Shown here piece after piece: positions 1-5,668 of a DNA stretch of 5,807 nucleotides. Position 1 is the first letter of the stretch, and the number at the start of each line of letters is the position of its first letter. The notes below the pieces were generated by a model, which saw only the letters and a program-made list of their open reading frames with translations, was not told where the DNA came from and did not search any database. The DNA is taken from contig CALLZA010000051.1 in assembly GCA_937858165.1 (NCBI GenBank), positions 1 through 5,807 of the forward strand, given 5' to 3'. The DNA is from an uncultured Ardenticatenia bacterium. GTDB lineage: Bacteria > Chloroflexota > Anaerolineae > Promineifilales > Promineifilaceae. Made by a program: the position numbers and the translations under genes.

Positions 1-115
1 CCAAGCGCCCCCCCCCCCGCCGCGCCTCCCCCCTCCCCTCCTCCCCCTCCCCCCCCTCCGCCGCGGCGGGCCGCCCCCGCCCCGGCGCGCCCCCCCCCGC
101 CTCGACCCCCCGCGC
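1..115. other. Low-complexity C-rich contig end, probable sequencing artefact
   Basis: The first ~115 bases are almost entirely C and G in long C runs, with very few A or T (two A at 3-4, then none until about 105). Ordinary high-GC coding sequence resumes at about 115-130. The minus-strand frame of the neighbouring cyclase gene stays open through it, but only because G-rich codons cannot make stops; the Gly/Arg/Ala-rich translation does not resemble the preceding helical repeats. Poly-G read tails or dephased low-quality ends, assembled as poly-C, explain this best. The exact boundary is uncertain by about 15 bases. A genuine GC-rich repeat is the less likely alternative. Confidence 0.75.
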
Positions 116-2554
116 CCCGTCCGGCGCGGCGTTGATGTAGAGCAGCAGTCGCGCCCAATGGCCATAAGCGGTGGCGTCGGGGCGACCGACCTGCTCGGCC
201 AGGGCCAGGATGCGGTCGGCCAACTCACCGCCGCGCGTCGCGTCCATGTGCGGCGTCGGCGTCAGGTAGATGGGGGCCTGGGGCATGAGCCCTTCCAGTT
301 CCAGCGTCGGGCTGTTGCGCTCGCGGCCCAGACGTTGCAGATCTTCGTAGTTACGCAACGCCTCATCGTGTCGCCCGGCAACCTCCAGCACCCGCCCGCG
401 CCGCCGGAACAGCCCGGCCATTTGCGCCTCGTCGATGGCCTCCGGCGCGGCGCGGCAGATGTCCACGGCCCGGCTGAGGTGTTCGATGGCCTCGACGTTG
501 GCATAGAGGCGGGCCGCGGCCTCGCCGGCCAGAGTGTAATAGCGCACCGCCTTGGGCCAGTCGCGGCACTCGGCGAAGTGATAGGCCAGCCGCGGCGCTT
601 CATCGGTCAGCCGGTCGGCATAGAGCGTCTCCATCGCCTCGCCCACGCGGCGGTGGTAGCGGCGGCGCTGGCGCAGCAGGATCGTCTCGTAGGCCGCGTC
701 GCGCGTCAGAGCGTGGCGGAAGGCGTAGTCGTCGGCCGCGCCGCCGCCTGTCGGCCGCACCAGATCGGCCTGGGCCAGCCGCTTCAGGTGCTCGGCCAGC
801 ACCGCGCCCGGCTTCTCGGCGATGCGTTCCAGCACGGGGGAAGCGAAGGAGCGGCCGATGACCGACGCCAGTTGCAGCGTCCGGCGCACGTCGGGCGCAA
901 GCTGGTCGATGCGCGCCGTCAGCAACGCCTGGACGTTGCCCGGCAGCCCGATTAGCGCCGCCACCTCTTCCAGATCGGCGCCGGCATCCCAATGCAGCCC
1001 GCTCGCATCGCGCCGCAACGCGCCGCTATCGACCAGCGTCCGCACTGTCTCTTCAATAAAGAAAGGGTTACCCTCGGCCTTGCGCTGGATCAGGTCGCCA
1101 ACGGCGTCGGGCACGGCCGCCTCATCCAGCAGTTCGTCGACCAGCGTCCGGCTGTCGCCCGGTGAGAGTGGCTCCAGGTAGATGGAGGCGCAGTACTCCG
1201 GGTACTCCAGTTGCGCCTCGACGTAGAGCTGCCAGCCGGGCGTGCTCCAATCGGGGCGCATGGCGAAGAGAAAGAGCACCGGCTGGCGCTCCACCAGGGG
1301 CAACAGGGCGCGCAACGCCTCCAGCGAGGCCACGTCGGCCCAATGCACGTCGTCGATGACGTAGACTACCGGCCCCTGAGCGAGTTGGACCTGGGCCATC
1401 TGCTCCAGCACGGCCCGCAACTCGCGCTGGAACGCCCCGGCGTCGCTCTGAAAGTCGCTGCCGTCGCCCAGGAGGAAGCCGAAGACGCGATGCATTCGTT
1501 GGTGCAGCGCCGACGGGTACGCCCCAATGAGCGCCTCCAGCCGTTCGTGGATAACGGCCGAGGGGTCGGTCTCGCGGATGCTGCAAAAGTGGCGCACCTG
1601 GCGCTTCAGCATGTCATAAGGGCGGCTGGCCCCGAAGGAGACGGCCACGAACTCCGACCAGCCACGCCAGAGGGGGTTCACGTCACCGAAAGTGGCCGCC
1701 AGTTGGTCGCGCCACTCCTGGCGCACCTCGGCGATGAGGCGGCTCTTGCCCAGCCCGGCCTCGCCGATCAGGTAGCAGATGCGGCTGTGGCCGTCGCGCA
1801 GAGCGGCCAGAATGTCACGCAGGCGGGCGATCTCGCGCGCGCGGCCGACCAGCGGCGCGCTGAACCCTTCCAGCCCGCGCAGCCGGCCCGGTTGCGGCTC
1901 CAGCCCCAGCACGCGGTAGGCGTGAACCGGCTCCTCTTTGCCTTTGACCTCAATGCCGCCCAGGTCCCATACGTCGAACAGCGGCGCGATTAGGCGGTAG
2001 GTGTCTTCACTGATCTGCACTGTGCCCGGCGCAGCCGTCTGCTCCATGCGCGCCGCCAGGTTGATGGCATCGCCCATGGCCGTGTATTCACCCGACTGGC
2101 CGCTGCCGATCTCGCCCACGACGACCGGGCCGGTGTTGATGCCGACGCGGACGTTGAACGCCAAGCCGTAATCTTCATTGAACTGGTGGATAAACTGTCG
2201 CAGGCCGTTGACAATGCCCAGCCCGGCCAGCACCGCCCGCTGCGGATCGTCCTCGTGGGCCTGGGGCGCGCCGAAGAAGGCCAGCACGGCGTCGCCCATC
2301 AGCCGGGCGACCATGCCGCCATACTCCTCGATGGGGGCGATCATGTAGCGGAACGCCTCGTTCATCACCTCGGCCCACTCTTCGGGGTCGAGACGGCCGG
2401 CCAGCGACGTAGAGCCGACCACGTCGCAGAACAGCACGGTGATGACGCGCCGCTCGCCCGCGGCAATACTGCCGGCGTCGCGCGCGGCCGATGAGGCGGC
2501 GCGGGGCGGGCCGCTACTGGCGGGGTTCGGCGGGTGGCCGAAGGGATCGATCAT
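1..2554 (-). CDS. Class III adenylate/guanylate cyclase fused to AAA-type ATPase and TPR-like region (3' end missing)
   Basis: Predicted soluble signalling protein combining a nucleotidyl cyclase with an NTPase/TPR sensor-like half. The frame is open from ATG 2554 to the contig edge (851 codons, about 815 reliable). Residues ~34-215 form the cyclase domain. Its metal-binding aspartates are D44 (FCDVVGS) and D88 (RLMGDAVLAFFG), and the transition-state pair is N165 and R169 (GDAINLAARM). By alignment with mammalian IIC2, the purine-specifying positions are R84 (usually Lys) and T158 (usually Asp). Residues ~232-500 are the NTPase: Walker A GEAGLGKS at 264-271, Walker B VVYVIDD at 396-402, then HWAD. 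GNPFFIEET at 495-503 is typical of this large ATPase family. Residues ~540-620 look like a winged-helix region, and ~640-810 are TPR-like helical pairs. There is no signal peptide or membrane segment, so it should be cytosolic. Related proteins usually run to about 1000 residues or more, so a substantial C-terminus is missing. No frameshift was found. The start overlaps the upstream zinc-finger stop by 4 bases and has no clear Shine-Dalgarno sequence, which points to translational coupling. The domain assignment is firm; whether the product is cAMP or cGMP, and the signal sensed, cannot be read. Confidence 0.93.
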   Translation of the reverse strand, partial: MIDPFGHPPNPASSGPPRAASSAARDAGSIAAGERRVITVLFCDVVGSTSLAGRLDPEEWAEVMNEAFRYMIAPIEEYGGMVARLMGDAVLAFFGAPQAHEDDPQRAVLAGLGIVNGLRQFIHQFNEDYGLAFNVRVGINTGPVVVGEIGSGQSGEYTAMGDAINLAARMEQTAAPGTVQISEDTYRLIAPLFDVWDLGGIEVKGKEEPVHAYRVLGLEPQPGRLRGLEGFSAPLVGRAREIARLRDILAALRDGHSRICYLIGEAGLGKSRLIAEVRQEWRDQLAATFGDVNPLWRGWSEFVAVSFGASRPYDMLKRQVRHFCSIRETDPSAVIHERLEALIGAYPSALHQRMHRVFGFLLGDGSDFQSDAGAFQRELRAVLEQMAQVQLAQGPVVYVIDDVHWADVASLEALRALLPLVERQPVLFLFAMRPDWSTPGWQLYVEAQLEYPEYCASIYLEPLSPGDSRTLVDELLDEAAVPDAVGDLIQRKAEGNPFFIEETVRTLVDSGALRRDASGLHWDAGADLEEVAALIGLPGNVQALLTARIDQLAPDVRRTLQLASVIGRSFASPVLERIAEKPGAVLAEHLKRLAQADLVRPTGGGAADDYAFRHALTRDAAYETILLRQRRRYHRRVGEAMETLYADRLTDEAPRLAYHFAECRDWPKAVRYYTLAGEAAARLYANVEAIEHLSRAVDICRAAPEAIDEAQMAGLFRRRGRVLEVAGRHDEALRNYEDLQRLGRERNSPTLELEGLMPQAPIYLTPTPHMDATRGGELADRILALAEQVGRPDATAYGHWARLLLYINAAPDGARGVEAGGGAPGRGRPAAAEGGEGEEGRGEARRGGGRL

Positions 2555-2883
2555 CGGCGACGGGGAATGATGAAGTCCTCATCCTCGTAACACCACATCC
2601 ACTCCTCACCACCCTCCATCGACATCACGACGGCGTGGCCGGTCTCCTTGGCGTGGCGCGAGGAGTGCTTGTTCTGAGAGCTATTGCAGCAGCCGACGTA
2701 GCCGCAGGTCAGGCAGACGCGCAGATGAACCCAACTGGCGCCCATCTTCAGGCAATCCTCGCAGCCGGCGGTGCGCGGCGTCACTTCCTGAATCTGGTCC
2801 ATGTGGACGCAGTTGGTCGGGCGCTTCAGTTCGCCGGCCTTCACCCGGCGAATCGCATCGTGGACAGTTGCGGCGTCGTTCAT
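2551..2883 (-). CDS. Small UBP-type zinc-finger protein
   Basis: A 110-residue protein that is almost entirely one zf-UBP domain. The expected zinc ligands appear in order: C25 and H27, C41 and C44 (CEDC), C57 and C60 (CLTCG), C65, H73, H77 and H83 (TGH), followed by the conserved W97-C98-Y99. In eukaryotes this fold binds the free C-terminal Gly-Gly of ubiquitin; the role of stand-alone bacterial versions is not something I can state. The Arg that follows the Cys-Gly pair in ubiquitin-binding members (CGR in HDAC6) is here C66-N67, so classical ubiquitin-tail binding is unlikely. The ATG at 2883 is chosen because AGGAG (2895-2891) lies 7 bases upstream and residue 1 directly precedes the conserved domain. 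A longer in-frame start at 3048 would place coding sequence across the promoter and adds unconserved residues. Its TGA (2553-2551) overlaps the cyclase ATG, making this the first gene of a two-gene operon. There are no membrane segments; it is probably cytosolic. Confidence 0.92.
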   Translation of the reverse strand: MNDAATVHDAIRRVKAGELKRPTNCVHMDQIQEVTPRTAGCEDCLKMGASWVHLRVCLTCGYVGCCNSSQNKHSSRHAKETGHAVVMSMEGGEEWMWCYEDEDFIIPRRR

Positions 2884-2888
2884 TCCAT

Positions 2889-2895
2889 CTCTCCT
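2889..2895 (-). promoter_or_regulatory. Ribosome binding site for the zinc-finger gene
   Basis: AGGAGAG read on the minus strand (2895 to 2889). The AGGAG core ends 7 bases before the ATG at 2883. This strong Shine-Dalgarno match fixes the start over the longer upstream alternative. An ATG inside the spacer (2888) is out of frame and meets a stop after two codons. Confidence 0.8.
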
Positions 2896-2934
2896 GTTTA
2901 GGTATGCCGGTCGCGGCGGCGTCGGCCAAGTTTG

Positions 2935-2963
2935 AGTGTACGCGCAACCCGGGACGGTGTCAA
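2935..2963 (-). promoter_or_regulatory. Sigma-70-type promoter for the zinc-finger/cyclase operon
   Basis: On the minus strand, TTGACA (2963-2958, 6/6 to the -35 consensus) is followed by a 17-base spacer and TACACT (2940-2935, 4/6 to the -10 consensus). Transcription would start near 2928, giving a leader of about 45 bases that contains the ribosome binding site. The position directly ahead of the first gene and the ideal spacing in otherwise GC-rich DNA support it. It is inferred from sequence only, and the host's sigma factor preference is unknown. Confidence 0.65.
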
Positions 2964-3097
2964 ACCCTGAAAAGAGTGGCGACGCGCAGGGTTGAGTGAG
3001 TCTGGGCCTGAAGCGGAGCGTGGCGGCCCACCAGGGCGCGAGTGGCAATGAGCGCCATCAGCAGAGCCAGGCCAGAGCGCAGCGTGCGATGTCTCAT
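2960..3097 (-). CDS. Doubtful 45-residue ORF with signal-peptide-like N-terminus
   Basis: A short frame starting at ATG 3097. The N-terminus is basic (MRHRTLRSG), followed by a hydrophobic stretch (LALLMALIA) and a possible cleavage region near LQAQ, leaving only about 13 residues after it. GGAG lies 8 bases before the ATG. The stop at 2960 falls inside the -35 box of the downstream promoter, so the two elements are packed together. It might be a tiny secreted peptide, the remnant of a decayed secreted-protein gene, or chance. I do not recognise it and assign no function; the overall intergenic composition does not demand a gene here. Confidence 0.25.
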   Translation of the reverse strand: MRHRTLRSGLALLMALIATRALVGRHAPLQAQTHSTLRVATLFRV

Positions 3098-3130
3098 GAT
3101 GACGGCTCCATGACCGTGCGGGCGGCGGCG

Positions 3131-3159
3131 TTGAAAAGAGCCGGGCGTCCGTTTATACT
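3131..3159 (+). promoter_or_regulatory. Sigma-70-type promoter for the lipoprotein gene
   Basis: TTGAAA (3131-3136, 5/6) and TATACT (3154-3159, 5/6) are separated by exactly 17 bases. Transcription would start near 3166, leaving a leader of about 28 bases with GAGG at 3181-3184, 9 bases before the ATG at 3194. This is the best promoter match in the window and sits at a local AT-rich dip in high-GC DNA. Confidence 0.72.
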
Positions 3160-3193
3160 CGCCAAACCAAATCCGCAACTGAGGTATCGTACC

Positions 3194-3973
3194 ATGACCC
3201 GGCGCACAATGGCACTCACAGCTCTGAGCCTCGCCCTCCTATTGGCGGCCTGCGCCGGTGGCGCGACCGACACCCCTACGCCCGCCATCGAGAGCACGGC
3301 CCCCACACCACCCCCCCAGACCGCCGTCGTCTCACCAGCCCCATCAGCTACGCCGGCGCCCGCGCCGACCGCCACGCTGCCCGCGCCGCCGCCAGCCCTC
3401 GCCACCCGCGAAGGGGCCGACTACGTGCTGCGCCTGCCGCGCGAGGACGCCGTGCCTGCCGACTGGGCCATGAGTCCTCAGCCCGATTTTCAGCGCCGCG
3501 CGCCGCAACCGGGCGACACCTACCCGTTCGCCTGCCGCGATCTGCCGGCGCGCAGCATCGGCATCGCCACCGTCGGCTATCGCCATCTGGACGGGCTGCC
3601 CAGCGTGGCCATCGAGTACGTTGTCTACGCCTCGGCCGCCGACGCCGAAGCCGCCCTGGCCGACATGGCCGCCGCGACCGAGACGTGCGGCGACTTTACC
3701 CTGGGCGCAACAACGGCCGCCTTCGTCCCGCTGGAGTTCCCCGACCTGGGCGACGGCCGCTTTGCCGCGGCGCTGACGACCCACGGCACAGAGAGCGGCG
3801 ACCTGCTCATCCACGTCGTCAAAGTGCGCCAGGGTCACGTCGTGATCGGCGTCAGTCACACGACCTATGCGGGCGAAGCCCCACCCGATGAGGCGTTGAC
3901 ACGCGCCCTGGTCGAGCAGGCCATGGACAACCTCCGCGACGCCCCCCAGCCGCCCGGCCCTAGCGCGAACTAA
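3194..3973 (+). CDS. Putative secreted lipoprotein of unknown function
   Basis: A 259-residue protein with a bacterial lipoprotein signal: basic MTRR, hydrophobic residues 6-18, and lipobox LAAC with the lipidated cysteine at C20. It should be exported and anchored to the outer face of the cytoplasmic membrane. Residues ~25-70 are a Thr/Pro/Ala-rich, probably disordered tether. Residues ~75-248 look like one globular domain with alternating beta-strand and helix patterns; its only two cysteines, C114 and C165, could form a disulphide. The final ~10 residues are Pro-rich. The layout (helix-Cys-strands-terminal helix) loosely recalls extracellular sensor domains such as the PknH C-terminal type, but I see no diagnostic motif and make no functional claim. 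ATG 3194 is preferred over upstream in-frame starts because of the ribosome binding site, the promoter and the exact placement of the signal peptide. It is divergent from the zinc-finger operon and convergent with the downstream membrane protein gene. Confidence 0.88.
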   Translation: MTRRTMALTALSLALLLAACAGGATDTPTPAIESTAPTPPPQTAVVSPAPSATPAPAPTATLPAPPPALATREGADYVLRLPREDAVPADWAMSPQPDFQRRAPQPGDTYPFACRDLPARSIGIATVGYRHLDGLPSVAIEYVVYASAADAEAALADMAAATETCGDFTLGATTAAFVPLEFPDLGDGRFAAALTTHGTESGDLLIHVVKVRQGHVVIGVSHTTYAGEAPPDEALTRALVEQAMDNLRDAPQPPGPSAN

Positions 3974-3980
3974 GAGCGAC

Positions 3981-4010
3981 GCGGAACACAGCGGGCCCGC
4001 TGTGTTCCGC
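3981..4010. terminator. Perfect 30-bp palindrome between convergent genes, candidate bidirectional terminator
   Basis: The arms GCGGAACACAGCGGG and CCCGCTGTGTTCCGC are exact reverse complements with no spacer, so RNA from either strand would form a very stable hairpin with a small loop at GGGCCC. It starts 7 bases after the lipoprotein stop and directly abuts the stop codon of the convergent membrane protein gene, occupying most of the 37-base gap. Position and symmetry fit a shared terminator. Neither side has the usual T tract (TTATAGTCTC on plus, GTCGCTCTTA on minus), so it may be a U-tract-independent terminator, an mRNA 3'-end protector, or a dimeric protein site. Confidence 0.6.
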
Positions 4011-5602
4011 TTATAGTCTCACTTCGCGTAGGTTGTCGCGGATCATGTAGATGACGATGAGCGCCAACCCGCCGATGATGATCCACTGCCAGAATTCGAT
4101 GAACAGGATGATCGAGCAGACCACCGCCAGGGCGACGATAGTGGAAAGAAGAAAGCGGGCCAGCCGGCCGCGGGCCAGCGCATCGATGGCCCCAAAGATG
4201 AGCGCCGCCGCCAGCGCCCAGGCGATCCAGTGGCGCGGTGTGGCCACGATCAGATAGCCAAAGGACATCAGGGCCAACGCGCCGCTGACAGCCGCCCAGA
4301 CCTCAATGGCCCGGCGCTGCATTACCGGCGGCGTGGGTTGATGGGGCTGCTTCAGGTGGGCCGCCGGCGGGCCATAGTCGCCGACCTCCACCCGCGCCAG
4401 ATAGTCCGACAGCGCCAACTGGGTCTCATTGAGCTCCATCTCGCGCGCCACAAGCCTCTGGAACTCCGCCTGCCGCGCGGCCAACTCCTTGGCCCGGGCG
4501 TCGTGTAGGGCGCTGAAGTAGTCGGTAGCCTTTAGCGCCTCTACGTCCAGGGCTACGTCGCGCAGGAACTCGCGCTCCGTCTCGATCTGGCCGCGCAATT
4601 GCGCCAGTTCGGCCTCAACCTCGCCCATGCGCTCGCGCAATTCGTCGGGCAGATGGCTGGGCGGGAAGAGCTTGTCCACGCCGGCCCAACCCAGCGGATT
4701 GTACCACGACATGCGAATGCTGCCGTCGCGGTTGTACTTGGGGCCGGACGGGGCACGCTCGCCGCCAAACCGGTCTTGGGTATCCAGCCCCCACAGGCCG
4801 CGATAGTTATTGGCCCAGGCCACATCGTCCGAGATGAGCAGGGGCGTCCACTCGACGGGCTGACCGGGACCGATGGACAGCCCATCGCCGCGCGCGTAAT
4901 CGACGAAGGGGACGCTAATGAGCTGCTCGATGCGGCGGGCAGCGTTGGCCGGGTCACCCTGGCGCAGCGTCTCGATCCAGAATTTGCGGATGAGGTTGAG
5001 CGCGTCCTTGACCGGGGTCAGGAACGACGGCTCGATGTTCATCATATATTCGCCCGGCTCGAAGTAGCTGCCGTGCGAACCGGCCCCGGCGAAGATGATC
5101 GGGTGATCGCCAACGCGGTGGATCGCGGGATCGTCAAAGCGGCGGCGCAACTCGTCCCCCTGATAGTCGTGGGCGGCATAGGCCAACCACATCGGCCGCG
5201 TCGTCCCGTCGGCCTCCTCAAACAGGTAGACGAACGCCTGCTCCCAATCGGCCTCGTGGTCGTTGACGCCATAGAAGCCGGAGCGCCAGTTGTTCATGGT
5301 GTAGAAGAACAGGTATTGCAGCACGACCCAGCCGCCGTCGCGCACGACGCGGCCGTAGTAGACGTAGCGTGGGTCGCGTTTGTTCAGTTCGCGTGTCTCG
5401 ATCTCGGCCGCCGCCGACGTACCGCCGGGCAGCGTGCCGCGCACCAGCAGCGACAGGTCGAAGAAGGCGTCGCCAATGCGCGAGATGAGCGGCACGCGCG
5501 CCAGCCGGCCGGGAGCCTTGAACTCCGGTCGGCCCGGGCGGCTCATCCAGCGCTGATACTCCAGCGGCGTCAACGGCTCGCGCACGAAACGCAGATAGAG
5601 GA
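4011..5602 (-). CDS. Membrane protein with Vps62-like module, coiled coil and four C-terminal TM segments (5' end missing)
   Basis: The frame remains open from TAA 4013-4011 up to the last genomic base at 5602, giving 529 visible residues. The GTG at 5585 is not a convincing start: in-frame codons LYLRF precede it and the frame is cut by adapter. Numbering from that GTG, residues ~72-180 carry a tryptophan/aromatic-rich module: YYGRVV, LQYLFFYTMNNW, HEADWE at 110-115, AYAAHD at 135-140, and AGSHGSYFEPG at 168-178. This motif order resembles Vps62-type (PF06101-like) proteins, whose HExDWE and GSH motifs I recall from the family; the biochemical role is unknown. Residues ~313-402 are charged and heptad-like, a probable coiled coil. 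Hydrophobic segments at ~428-447, 452-471, 477-498 and 499-516 are likely membrane spans, followed by a short basic tail. It is probably a membrane-anchored protein with a large soluble N-terminal part. It stands alone here; its promoter and upstream neighbours are off the contig. That it is a real gene is near certain; the family call is moderate. Confidence 0.87.
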
Positions 5603-5668
5603 CTGTCTCTTATACACATCTCCGAGCCCACGAGACCGTACTAGATCTCGTATGCCGTCTTCTGCTTG
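5603..5668 (+). other. Illumina Nextera read-through adapter (Tn5 mosaic end, i7 index, P7 end)
   Basis: Positions 5603-5621 are the 19-bp Tn5 mosaic end CTGTCTCTTATACACATCT. Positions 5622-5636 (CCGAGCCCACGAGAC) complete the Nextera read-2 transposase adapter. Positions 5637-5644 (CGTACTAG) match a standard Nextera i7 index, N702 as I recall. Positions 5645-5668, beginning ATCTCGTATGCC and ending TCTGCTTG, are the P7 flow-cell end. The order is exactly that of an untrimmed read running through a short insert. This is library DNA, not a transposon in the organism; real sequence ends at 5602. Confidence 0.98.

Noticed and set aside
158..1993. Plus-strand open frames at 158-955 and 1211-1993
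   Set aside because: Both are antisense to the cyclase gene, whose minus-strand frame carries all recognisable motifs; long antisense ORFs are expected at this GC content.
2884..3048. Longer N-terminus for the zinc-finger protein, starting at 3048
   Set aside because: A strong ribosome binding site supports the start at 2883, and the extension overlaps the TTGACA promoter.
2996..3193. Longer N-terminus for the lipoprotein, starting at 2996
   Set aside because: It would bury the signal peptide and lipobox inside the protein and place the promoter and ribosome binding site in coding sequence.
3094..3859. Minus-strand ORFs opposite the lipoprotein gene (3094-3405, 3344-3859)
   Set aside because: They are antisense shadows rich in Gly, Ala, Arg and Val without motifs or start signals; the plus strand has a clear lipoprotein signal.
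5603..5621. Tn5 mosaic end as evidence of a transposon
   Set aside because: It is followed by the library index and P7 sequence, so it comes from tagmentation, not from an insertion in the genome.
5218..5631. A minus-strand ORF starting with MGSEMCIRDS
   Set aside because: Its start lies inside the adapter and its frame differs from the real minus-strand gene by one shift.
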